In this document: positions 1 through 6,284 of the stretch, piece by piece
Numbering within the stretch: the first letter of the stretch is position 1
Layout: every line of letters begins with the position of its first letter
Source: an uncultured Desulfovibrio sp.
GTDB taxonomy: Bacteria > Desulfobacterota > Desulfovibrionia > Desulfovibrionales > Desulfovibrionaceae
Direction of reading: 5' to 3'
NCBI GenBank assembly: GCA_947177085.1
Contig: CAMWTD010000092.1
Coordinates: forward strand, 1-8,182
DNA: 8,182 bases
Notes under the pieces: model-generated
What the model was told of the DNA's origin: nothing
The model's database searches: none
Seen by the model: the letters and a program-made list of their open reading frames with translations, nothing else
Translations under genes and position numbers: made by a program

Positions 1-665
1 CTCTCCACTCCGCCACGCACGATTTCCGCCACATAGGCCCCTTCGTAGAGGCCGAGCGCGAGCACCGCGGCGAGCATCCTGTCCATTTGCCCGGGCGGCG
101 CGAAGCCCCAGTCCACGCCCGCGCGCAGGGCCTCGGGGAGATGCCGGACGACCTCTTCCAGCGCGGCCACGGGCAGGAGATTCCCCGCGAAAAAATAGAG
201 GAAGAAAATGAGTACCAGGGGCGGCGTGTTGCGGATGATGGTCACGTAGACGCGCGTGGGCGCGGCGGCCAGCCCGCGCGCATGGGCCCCGGCAAGGCCC
301 ACGGGCACGCCCGTGAGGAGCGCCAGCGTCATGCTCCAGAAGCCGATGCGCAGGGTCACGCCCAGGCCGCGCAGAAGCAGCCCGGCCTCCCACTGGCCGT
401 TGGCCCCGCGCCGCACGAGAAATTCCTCCAGAACGGACCATTGCCAGTGGTATTGCGGAAGGCGCGCCGCCCGCCACACGCACCAGGCCGCGCCCCCGAG
501 CAGCAGGCAGAACGCCAGCGCGTCGGGCCAGGCCGGACGCCTTGCCCCGGGCCGTCGGCCCCAGGCGCGGAAGGGCGACCAGGAGGCCGCCTCGGCGGGT
601 GCGCGTTGCGGGCCCGGGGAGGCGGCGGTCGCGGCCTCCCCGGACGGCCCGGCGGCCTTCCTCAT
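1..665 (-). CDS. Amino-acid ABC transporter permease B (partial, C-terminus outside window)
   Basis: This is an inner-membrane permease subunit of a polar amino-acid-type ABC importer (HisM/GlnP-like family). The 221 codons in the window read without a stop and run off the left edge. Residues 1-45 are a Pro/Ala/Arg-rich cytoplasmic tail, and a first membrane segment lies at about 48-64. An extra loop with YHWQW (72-76) is followed by further membrane segments at about 100-125 and 148-168. The family motif RNTPPL is at 145-150, and EGAYVAEIVRGG at 208-219 is the conserved stretch just before the EAA loop that contacts the ATPase. The EAA core itself lies beyond the window edge. The start ATG overlaps the stop of the binding-protein gene (ATGA, 665-662), so translation is probably coupled. 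An ATP-binding gene probably follows to the left (inference). The substrate cannot be read from the sequence. Confidence 0.93.
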   Translation of the reverse strand, partial: MRKAAGPSGEAATAASPGPQRAPAEAASWSPFRAWGRRPGARRPAWPDALAFCLLLGGAAWCVWRAARLPQYHWQWSVLEEFLVRRGANGQWEAGLLLRGLGVTLRIGFWSMTLALLTGVPVGLAGAHARGLAAAPTRVYVTIIRNTPPLVLIFFLYFFAGNLLPVAALEEVVRHLPEALRAGVDWGFAPPGQMDRMLAAVLALGLYEGAYVAEIVRGGVE

Positions 666-1528
666 CGGACGAGCTTCTCCCAGTCCGTGCTGTGGAACCA
701 GTAGTTGCGGCGGTCCTTGAGCCAGCCTTCCTCCTCGGCCGTGCGGATCCAGTTGTCGAGCACGTTGAGCGAATCCACGTCGCCCTTGCGGATAAGAAAG
801 CCCACGGGCTGCCGCGAGATGGGCTCCGTGGTGGGCTGGTAGAGCACCTCGGGATTGCGCAGCACGGAAAAGGCCGGCAGCGGCGCGGACGAGAGCATGA
901 GGTGCGAGCGCCCGGCAATGACGTCCTGCACGGCGGGGGCCTCGTCGTCAAAGGGGCGCACCGTGGCGTTGGGGAAGAGCTTCTTGGCGGCCAGCGCCGG
1001 GGTGCTGCCGCTGCGCACCGCGATGACGACCTCGGGCTTGTTGTAGTCCTCGGGGAACTTCATGCCCTTGGTCTTTTCCTTGTTGGCCACGGCCTCGATG
1101 GTGGCGTAGTCGTAGGGGATGGTGAAATTGCCCTTGAGGTTGCGCTCCGGGGTGACGCTCATGCTGCCGATGATGATGTCGAACTTGTCGGCGAGCAGCG
1201 CCGGGATAATGCCCGACCAGCGCGTGGGCACGAGTTGCAGCTCCACGCCGAGGTCCTTGGCGAGGCGGCGGGCCACGTCCACCTCAAAGCCGATAAATTC
1301 GCCGTTCTTGTCCTGCATGGCCCAGGGCACGAAGGAGGAAAAGCCCACGCGCAGGACGCCGCGGTCGAGCACCTTGTCGATGAGCGAGGGGGGCAGCTTT
1401 TCGGAAGCCGCCAGCGCGGTCCCCTGCGTGAGGAGGCAAAAGGCCAGCAGCAGGAGGCAGGCGAGCGCGCCGGCAAGCGGCAGTCGGCGCAGTTTCAAGA
1501 GGGCGATGAAGTGGGCAGGGCTTGGCAT
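662..1528 (-). CDS. Periplasmic substrate-binding protein, family 3, of the ABC importer
   Basis: This is a 288-residue secreted solute-binding protein (SBP_bac_3 type) that would deliver a small ligand, normally an amino acid, to the two flanking permeases. It has a Sec signal peptide: basic n-region K12/R14/R15, hydrophobic core about 16-34, and likely cleavage after TALA at position 40. The mature domain begins with the typical GVLRVGFSSFVPWA (57-70) and contains GFEVDVARRLA (80-90). SMSVTPER (122-129) supplies the arginine expected to bind the ligand carboxylate, and RSGST (172-176) lies in the second lobe. Where family members have GR-D-A-xxx-D (GlnH VLHDTP), this protein has GRSHLMLSSAP (206-216). 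The aspartate that normally binds the alpha-amino group is therefore Ser214, so the ligand may not be a standard amino acid (inference). A GGAG ribosome site sits 7 nt before the ATG, and the gene is 33 nt downstream of permease A. Confidence 0.93.
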   Translation of the reverse strand: MPSPAHFIALLKLRRLPLAGALACLLLLAFCLLTQGTALAASEKLPPSLIDKVLDRGVLRVGFSSFVPWAMQDKNGEFIGFEVDVARRLAKDLGVELQLVPTRWSGIIPALLADKFDIIIGSMSVTPERNLKGNFTIPYDYATIEAVANKEKTKGMKFPEDYNKPEVVIAVRSGSTPALAAKKLFPNATVRPFDDEAPAVQDVIAGRSHLMLSSAPLPAFSVLRNPEVLYQPTTEPISRQPVGFLIRKGDVDSLNVLDNWIRTAEEEGWLKDRRNYWFHSTDWEKLVR

Positions 1529-1561
1529 GGATGTTCTCCCGGTTTGGGGTGAGGGGCGGCA

Positions 1562-2500
1562 TCAGGAATCCGCGGCGGCCTCGGGTTGCGGGCCGTTGCG
1601 GCGTTCCAGCAGCCAGCCGGGGACGGACGCGCAGAGCGTCAGCGCAAGGTAGATGGCCGCCACGAGCAGCCAGACCTCGAAGGCCAGGAAGGTCTCGGCG
1701 ATGATGGCCTGGGCGCGCATGGTGAGGTCGGCCACGGCGATGGCGCTCACGAGCGACGTATCCTTGATGAGGGTCACGACCTGGCTCGTAATGGGCGGCA
1801 GCATGTTGCGCGCCGCCTGCGGCAGGATGACGAGCCGCAGGGACTCGCCAAGGCCGAAGCCGAGGCTGAGGGCCGCCTCCCACTGGCCGCGGGGCACGCT
1901 GAGGAGGCCCGCCCGGAAGAGCTCGGCCATGTAGGCCCCTTCAAAAGCCCCCAGCGCCAGCACGGCGGAGCCGAAGGGCCCCAGCGAAAAGAGCGGCGAC
2001 AGAAGGAAATAGACGAAAAAAAGCTGGAGCAGCAAGGGCGTGTTGCGCAAGAGCTCCACATAGGCCCCGGCGGCGAGGCGGCAGAAGGGCCAGGGCGACA
2101 GGCGGCACACGGCCGCAACGAGACCGAGCAGCGTTGACAGGCAAAAACCCGCGGCCGCGATGCCGAGCGTCATCACGAGCCCCTCGAGCAGGGGCCCGGC
2201 CACGAAGCCGTGGGCGGTCCAGCGGCCGAAATGCCGCCAGACGCGGTTCCACTGCCATTCGTAGCTCATGCCTTCGGCCGCGAGTTCCAGGTAAACCCAG
2301 GCGAGCGCGGCCAGGGCGAGCACGAGGGCGAGCCCGCGCCAGCCGGGTCGGAAGCTCCGGCGTCGGGGGCCTGGACCGCCAGGGAGGATTTCCGGGAAGG
2401 GCCCGGTCGGGGACGGCTCTCGCGGGGATTCCCCGGGAACGCCTGCCGGGGCCTGCCATGGCGACTGCTCCGGAACTTTTGATGTGCGGTGCTCGGGCAT
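1562..2500 (-). CDS. Amino-acid ABC transporter permease A
   Basis: This 312-residue inner-membrane permease forms the translocation pore of the importer, presumably as a heterodimer with permease B. Residues 1-55 are an unusual Pro-rich cytoplasmic tail. The first membrane segment is at about 56-74, followed by an extra loop with YEWQW (80-84). The remaining membrane segments are at about 104-131, 153-171, 177-196, 246-262 and 272-293. The family motif LRNTPLL is at 151-157, AYMAELFRAG at 189-198, and the EAA loop at 208-227 has E208-A-A, G214 and LP226-227. The last two features bind the ATPase. This is the first gene of the leftward operon. No Shine-Dalgarno sequence precedes the ATG, and no better-placed in-frame start exists before the first membrane segment. 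A promoter only 5 nt upstream suggests leaderless initiation. It resembles permease B in layout, so the two probably arose by duplication (inference). Confidence 0.92.
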   Translation of the reverse strand: MPEHRTSKVPEQSPWQAPAGVPGESPREPSPTGPFPEILPGGPGPRRRSFRPGWRGLALVLALAALAWVYLELAAEGMSYEWQWNRVWRHFGRWTAHGFVAGPLLEGLVMTLGIAAAGFCLSTLLGLVAAVCRLSPWPFCRLAAGAYVELLRNTPLLLQLFFVYFLLSPLFSLGPFGSAVLALGAFEGAYMAELFRAGLLSVPRGQWEAALSLGFGLGESLRLVILPQAARNMLPPITSQVVTLIKDTSLVSAIAVADLTMRAQAIIAETFLAFEVWLLVAAIYLALTLCASVPGWLLERRNGPQPEAAADS

Positions 2501-2505
2501 GGCGC

Positions 2506-2535
2506 ATTGTCTGCACGGCGGGCCCCCCTTGTCAA
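2506..2535 (-). promoter_or_regulatory. Sigma70-type promoter of the ABC importer operon, apparently leaderless
   Basis: On the minus strand a perfect -35 TTGACA (2535-2530) is followed after 18 nt by GACAAT (2511-2506), which matches 4 of 6 bases of the -10 consensus. Only 5 nt separate this -10 from the ATG of permease A at 2500, so transcription would begin at or beside the start codon. This agrees with the lack of a ribosome-binding site. The -35 is strong evidence, but the -10 is imperfect. Confidence 0.55.
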
Positions 2536-2560
2536 GGCGCGCGCCCGGCGGGGGCAGGGA

Positions 2561-2572
2561 GCGGCCGGCCGC
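2561..2572. other. 12-bp perfect GC palindrome between the divergent promoters
   Basis: GCGGCCGGCCGC is its own reverse complement and lies between the leftward -35 (2530) and the rightward A-rich element (2591). It could be a regulator binding site, but short GC palindromes are frequent by chance in DNA of this composition. Confidence 0.25.
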
Positions 2573-2590
2573 ACAAATGTGGCGGGAGCG

Positions 2591-2630
2591 GTAAAAAATA
2601 CTTGACGGAATCCGCGTCCCCGCCTATAAC
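2591..2630 (+). promoter_or_regulatory. Strong promoter of tRNA-Val with A-rich UP-like element
   Basis: TTGACG (2602-2607) and TATAAC (2625-2630) are separated by exactly 17 nt, and each matches 5 of 6 consensus bases. The A-rich tract GTAAAAAATA (2591-2600) directly upstream resembles an UP element. The bases after the -10 are GCC, a GC-rich discriminator of the kind linked to growth-rate and stringent control of stable RNA genes. Expected transcription start is about 2636-2638, some 10 nt before the tRNA. It may also feed thrS if the terminator at 2788-2817 is read through. Confidence 0.85.
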
Positions 2631-2646
2631 GCCTTTTGCGCTGTGT

Positions 2647-2723
2647 AGGAGCGTAGCTCAGGTGGCTAGAGCACTTCCTTGACACGGAAGGGGTCAGCAG
2701 TTCAAGTCTGCTCGTTCCTACCA
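2647..2723 (+). tRNA. tRNA-Val, anticodon GAC
   Basis: This is a complete 77-nt cloverleaf. Acceptor AGGAGCG (2647-2653) pairs with CGTTCCT (2713-2719) with one G-U pair. D-stem GCTC pairs with GAGC. Anticodon stem CTTCC (2674-2678) pairs with GGAAG (2686-2690) around loop TTGACAC, with GAC at 2681-2683 reading valine codons GUC and GUU. T-stem AGCAG pairs with CTGCT around TTCAAGT. The discriminator is A (2720) and CCA is encoded (2721-2723). The gene has its own strong promoter and sits 186 nt before thrS, in the same direction. Confidence 0.97.
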
Positions 2724-2735
2724 ATTTGCAGGAAA

Positions 2736-2749
2736 GGGGAGCATTCCCC
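2736..2749 (+). other. Small hairpin in thrS leader
   Basis: GGGGA (2736-2740) pairs with TCCCC (2745-2749) around a GCAT loop, 12 nt after the tRNA 3' end. Either arm can pair instead with an arm of the terminator hairpin at 2788-2812, making this a possible part of a switch (inference). Confidence 0.4.
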
Positions 2750-2787
2750 CAGGCATAGGGACGCCGCCCCGAGGCGCGCGTCGATCG

Positions 2788-2817
2788 AAATGGGGAGCTT
2801 GCCTCCCCATTTGTTTT
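2788..2817 (+). terminator. Intrinsic terminator between tRNA-Val and thrS (or thrS attenuator)
   Basis: A perfect 10-bp stem, AAATGGGGAG (2788-2797) with CTCCCCATTT (2803-2812), closes a 5-nt loop and runs into a T-rich tail (TTTGTTTT to 2817). This is a near-ideal factor-independent terminator. It can end the tRNA-Val transcript. No convincing promoter is visible between it and thrS at 2910, so it may also act as an attenuator on transcription into thrS (inference). Confidence 0.8.
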
Positions 2818-2822
2818 GCATG

Positions 2823-2846
2823 GCCCGCGCCGCCATGCGCGCGGGC
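2823..2846 (+). other. GC-rich hairpin in thrS leader
   Basis: GCCCGCGC (2823-2830) pairs perfectly with GCGCGGGC (2839-2846) around an 8-nt loop, without a T-run. Nearer the start codon, GCTC (2892-2895) can pair with GAGC (2900-2903) and partly hide the thrS ribosome site. Translational control of thrS by leader structure is known in E. coli, but no tRNA-Thr-like arm could be recognised here. Confidence 0.35.
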
Positions 2847-2909
2847 TCCACGCCGTTGCACAAGGCTGTTCCGCGTGGCCTGGGGCGCGCGGCTCCAAGG
2901 AGCTCATAT

Positions 2910-4863
2910 ATGGATGTCCTTGTGGAGGGCCGCCCAGTCAGCGCCGCCCCCGGCGCGACTGTGGCCGATGTCTTGCGTGAGGCCCTGAGCGGGAAGAAAT
3001 TCAAGACGGTGGCGGCCGCGCGCGCAGTCGATGCGGATGCGGCCGCAGGGGAAAAGGCCGAAGGGCGTCTTTTGGACCTTTCCGCGCCCGTGCCCGAAGG
3101 CTGCGCCGTCCTTGAGCCCGTGTTCGCCGATTCCCCCGAGGGTCTTGCGCTCATACGCCATTCCACGGCCCATGTGATGGCCGCGGCCGTGAAAAAGCTC
3201 TTCCCGAAAGCCAGGGTCGCCATCGGCCCGGCCATCGACAACGGCTTCTACTACGATTTCGATGTGGAGCGCCCCTTCTCCAGCGAGGATTTCGCGGCCA
3301 TCGAGGGCGAGATGCAGCGAATGGCGGAGGCGGCGCTGCCCTTCACCCGCGAGGACGTTGCCAAGGCCGTCGCCCTTGAGCGCTTCAAGGACATGGGCGA
3401 GACCTACAAGGTGGAGCTCATCGAGAATCTTCCCGGCGATACGGTCTCGCTCTACACCTGCGGCGACTTCACGGACCTCTGCCGCGGCCCGCACGTGCCG
3501 CACACGGGATTTGCGCGCGCCTCGAAGCTCATGAGCGTGGCCGGGGCCTACTGGCATGGCGACGAAAAGAATCCCATGCTTTCGCGCATCTACGGCACGG
3601 CCTTCGCGGACAAAAAAAGCCTCGACGCCTACCTGCACAAGCTGGAGGAGGCCAAGCGCCGCGACCACCGCAAGCTCGGGCGCGAGCTCTCGCTTTTCAC
3701 CTTTCATGAGGACGTGGCCCCTGGCATGGTGTTCTGGCTGCCAAAGGGGATGCTCGTGCGCACCATCCTTGAGGATTTCTGGCGCAAGGAGCACCTGCGC
3801 CGCGGCTATGACATCGTGCAGGGCCCGCAGCTTCTGCGCGTGGAGACGTGGCAGCGTTCCGGCCACTACGACCACTACCGTGAAAACATGTATTTCACGC
3901 AGATAGAGGAAGACGCCTACGGCATCAAGCCCATGAACTGCATCGGGCACATGCTCCTCTACCGGCACGAGCTGCACAGCTACCGCGACCTGCCGCAGCG
4001 CTATTTCGAGCTCGGCGTGGTGCACCGCCACGAAAAAAGCGGCGTTTTGCACGGGCTTTTGCGCGTGCGCCAGTTCACGCAGGACGACGCGCACATCCTC
4101 TGCACGCCCGAACAGCTCCAGGGCGAGATCCTGGGCGTCATCCATCTTATCCGCGCGCTCATGGAGCTCTTTGGCTTCGAGTACAAGGTGGCCGTTTCCA
4201 CGCGGCCCGAGAGCAGCATCGGCACGGACGAGGCCTGGGAGCAGGCCACGGGCGCGCTTATCAGCGCCGTGGAGGCGACGGGCCTCCCCTATGAGATCAA
4301 TGCCGGCGACGGCGCGTTCTACGGCCCCAAGATCGACGTGCGCCTTTTGGACTCGCTGGGCCGCGAGTGGCAGTGTTCCACCATCCAGGTGGACTTCACC
4401 CTGCCCGAGCGCTTTGACCTCGTCTATGTGGGGCAGGACGGCGAGCGCCACCGCCCGGTCATGGTGCACCGGGCCATCATGGGCTCGGTGGAGCGCTTCA
4501 TCGGCGTGCTCATCGAGCATTATGCCGGGGCGCTGCCCACCTGGCTCGCGCCGGAGCAGGCGCGCCTGCTCACGGTGACGGACGAGGCAGCGTCCGCCGC
4601 GAAACGCCTGCGCGGCGAGCTTTTGGAACTGGGCATCCGCACGGGCGAGGACACGCGCAACGAGAAGCTCGGCTTCAAGGTGCGCGAGGCCCAGCTTGCC
4701 AAGGTTCCGTACATGTTGGTTGTCGGTGAGAAGGAAGTGCAGGCCGGCGGCGTGAGCGTGCGCCTGCGCAGCGGGGAGAACCTGGGGCTCAAGTCCGTGG
4801 CGGAGGTCGCCGCCCTTGTTCGCGCGGACGCCGAGGAGCCCTTCAAGCGAGGAGGGATGCGCT

Positions 4864-4877
<14 letters not shown>
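2910..4877 (+). CDS. thrS: Threonyl-tRNA synthetase
   Basis: This cytoplasmic enzyme charges tRNA-Thr with threonine using ATP. It has 655 residues, against 642 in E. coli. Domains in order are TGS (about 1-70), an editing domain, a class II catalytic core (about 265-545), and a C-terminal anticodon-binding domain (about 550-645). The editing site shows HSTAH (H84, H88) and C191 with H195, the residues that clear mischarged serine. The catalytic zinc ligands are C344 (PMNCIGH), H381 (LHGL) and H520 (VMVHR). Motif 2 is around R373-G378, with RVRQFTQDDAHI at 385-396. Motif 3 is around 518-530. The ATG at 2910 was chosen because AAGGAG (2897-2902) lies 7 nt upstream and the protein then begins where the family does. 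Longer in-frame readings reach back into the tRNA gene and are unlikely. The gene leads the cluster, and its end overlaps the likely start of infC. Confidence 0.98.
4850..4866 (+). promoter_or_regulatory. infC ribosome-binding site and likely AUA start codon
   Basis: AGGAGGG (4850-4856) is the strongest Shine-Dalgarno sequence in this part of the cluster. Eight nt after AGGAGG, in the IF3 reading frame, stands ATA (4864-4866). The first in-frame ATG (4879) is 23 nt from the site and has none of its own. No in-frame ATG, GTG, TTG or CTG lies between. The ATG at 4857 is in the thrS frame and is too close to the site. Confidence 0.6.
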
Positions 4878-5409
<532 letters not shown>

Positions 5410-5412
5410 TCC

Positions 5413-5433
5413 CCTTGCGGCCGCAAGGTTTTT
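5413..5433 (+). terminator. Intrinsic terminator-like hairpin between infC and rpmI
   Basis: The 16-nt palindrome CCTTGCGGCCGCAAGG (5413-5428) folds into a hairpin (6-bp stem CCTTGC/GCAAGG, GGCC loop) followed directly by five T (5429-5433). It lies 4 nt after the infC stop, inside what should be one operon. It may reduce expression of rpmI-rplT or be a regulated attenuator. GCGGCC (5417-5422) is complementary to GGCCGC at 5464-5469, which would give an alternative fold. Confidence 0.65.
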
Positions 5434-5449
5434 GCGGCACTATGCAGCC

Positions 5450-5472
5450 CCGGCGTCCGGGATGGCCGCCGG
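5450..5472 (+). other. Hairpin just upstream of the rpmI ribosome site
   Basis: CCGGCG (5450-5455) pairs perfectly with CGCCGG (5467-5472), ending 6 nt before the rpmI site AAGGAG (5479-5484). It is a possible part of a leader controlling rpmI-rplT translation. In E. coli, L20 represses this pair by binding RNA upstream of rpmI. The match to that system is by position only. Confidence 0.35.
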
Positions 5473-5490
5473 AATCACAAGGAGTGCGTC

Positions 5491-5688
5491 ATGCCCAAGA
5501 TCAAGACCCGGCGCGCCGCCGCCAAGCGTTTCCAGCTCACCGGCAGCGGCAAGTACCGCCGCCGCCGCCAGAATATGCGCCACATCCTCACCAAGAAGTC
5601 CCCGGGCCGCAAGATGCGCCTCGGCCAGGCCACCCTGGTGGACCAGGCCAACGAGAAGGCCGTCAGGCGGATGCTGCCCAACGGCTAG
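5491..5688 (+). CDS. rpmI: 50S ribosomal protein L35
   Basis: This is a 65-residue basic protein of the large ribosomal subunit, the normal family length. It opens with the diagnostic MPKIKTRRAAAKRF and contains RHILTKKSPGRK, both hallmarks of L35. The ribosome site AAGGAG (5479-5484) lies 6 nt before the ATG. It sits between infC and rplT as in most bacteria, but a terminator-like hairpin precedes it and an unusually long spacer follows. L20 is the usual regulator of this pair. Confidence 0.98.
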   Translation: MPKIKTRRAAAKRFQLTGSGKYRRRRQNMRHILTKKSPGRKMRLGQATLVDQANEKAVRRMLPNG

Positions 5689-5859
5689 AAGGTTTTTGGG
5701 CCGCGCCCTGTGCGGCCTTGGCGGGCGTGCGCGCCCGGCCCCATGCGGGGCCCGGGCCTTGCGGCGTCCGCTTCCCGGCGCGCCCTGCGCCCGGGCGTGT
5801 GAAGTACGCTACCCCCGGCGGGCACGCCTCCGCCTTGCCGGGTGAAGGAGGGAACACCC
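5689..5859 (+). other. 171-nt GC-rich structured spacer between rpmI and rplT
   Basis: No gene is seen here. The spacer has competing hairpins. GGGCG (5723-5727) pairs with CGCCC (5732-5736). GGCCCC (5737-5742) pairs with GGGGCC (5747-5752), and this second stem can be lengthened by 5733-5736 with 5754-5757 around a bulged C, excluding the first. No T-run follows, so these are not classic terminators. TACGCT (5805-5810) resembles a -10 but has no matching -35. The tail holds the strong rplT ribosome site. Confidence 0.45.
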
Positions 5860-6216
5860 ATGCGTGTAAAGAGAGGAATGACCACCCATCGTCGGCACAA
5901 AAAATTTCTTGATGCGGCCAAGGGCTTCCGCGGCGCGCGTCATCGCCTCTACCGCACCGCGCGCGAGGCCGTTGAGCGCGCGTGGCAAAACTCCTTTGCC
6001 GGACGCAAGCAGCGCAAGCGCGATTTCCGCGCCCTCTGGATCATGCGCATCAATGCGGGCGCGCGCGCGGGCGGCCTTTCCTACAGCCGCTTCATGCACG
6101 GGCTCAAGCTCGCGGGCATCGGCCTGAACCGCAAGGTGCTCGCCAACCTCGCCATTGAGCGCAAGGACGATTTCGCGGCCGTGGTGGAACTGGCCAAGGC
6201 CGCCCTGAAGAAATAA
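5860..6216 (+). CDS. rplT: 50S ribosomal protein L20
   Basis: L20 is an early-assembly protein of the large ribosomal subunit that binds 23S rRNA. In several bacteria it also represses its own operon. The 118 residues equal the E. coli length. The N-terminal extension MRVKRGMTTHRRHKKFLDAAKGFRGARHR is the RNA-binding tail, split here as MRVKRG, RRHKKFL and AKGFRGARHRLYR. RKQRKRDFRALWIMRINAG spans the family signature. It lacks the Ala2 of E. coli, as I recall for Desulfovibrio relatives. AAGGAGGG (5845-5852) lies 7 nt before the ATG. An in-frame GTG at 5842 is rejected because it would place the ribosome site inside the gene. Confidence 0.98.
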   Translation: MRVKRGMTTHRRHKKFLDAAKGFRGARHRLYRTAREAVERAWQNSFAGRKQRKRDFRALWIMRINAGARAGGLSYSRFMHGLKLAGIGLNRKVLANLAIERKDDFAAVVELAKAALKK

Positions 6217-6284
6217 GGGGCCGGGCCCCTCCTGCCGGGCCGCCTCCCTGCCGCCCGGCCACCCTGCGAGCATGGGGGATTGGC
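6217..6284 (+). other. Spacer rplT-pheS with two GC hairpins
   Basis: GGGG (6217-6220) can pair with CCCC (6226-6229) directly after the rplT stop. GCCGGGC (6234-6240) pairs perfectly with GCCCGGC (6253-6259) around a 12-nt loop. Neither has a T-run, so termination is not expected; mRNA processing or stability is possible. Confidence 0.35.

Noticed and set aside
1429..1460. Lipobox in the ABC binding protein signal (ALAC 21-24 or LAFC 28-31)
   Set aside because: Ala at -3 in the first and Phe at -1 in the second do not fit the lipobox. A clear TALA cleavage site follows at residue 40.
542..1552. 336-codon plus-strand frame across the binding-protein gene
   Set aside because: It is antisense to a clear binding-protein gene and its translation is low-complexity His/Gly/Ala/Arg.
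2679..2909. Upstream extension of thrS to a start within tRNA-Val
   Set aside because: It would overlap the tRNA and the terminator. ATG 2910 has a good ribosome site and matches the family N-terminus.
2724..2909. T-box riboswitch or threonine leader peptide controlling thrS
   Set aside because: No T-box consensus bulge sequence is visible, and there is no ATG-started Thr-rich short frame before the terminator.
5759..5810. Internal promoter for rplT (TACGCT at 5805-5810)
   Set aside because: No -35-like hexamer lies at 16-18 nt spacing; TTGCGG at 5759 is much too far away.
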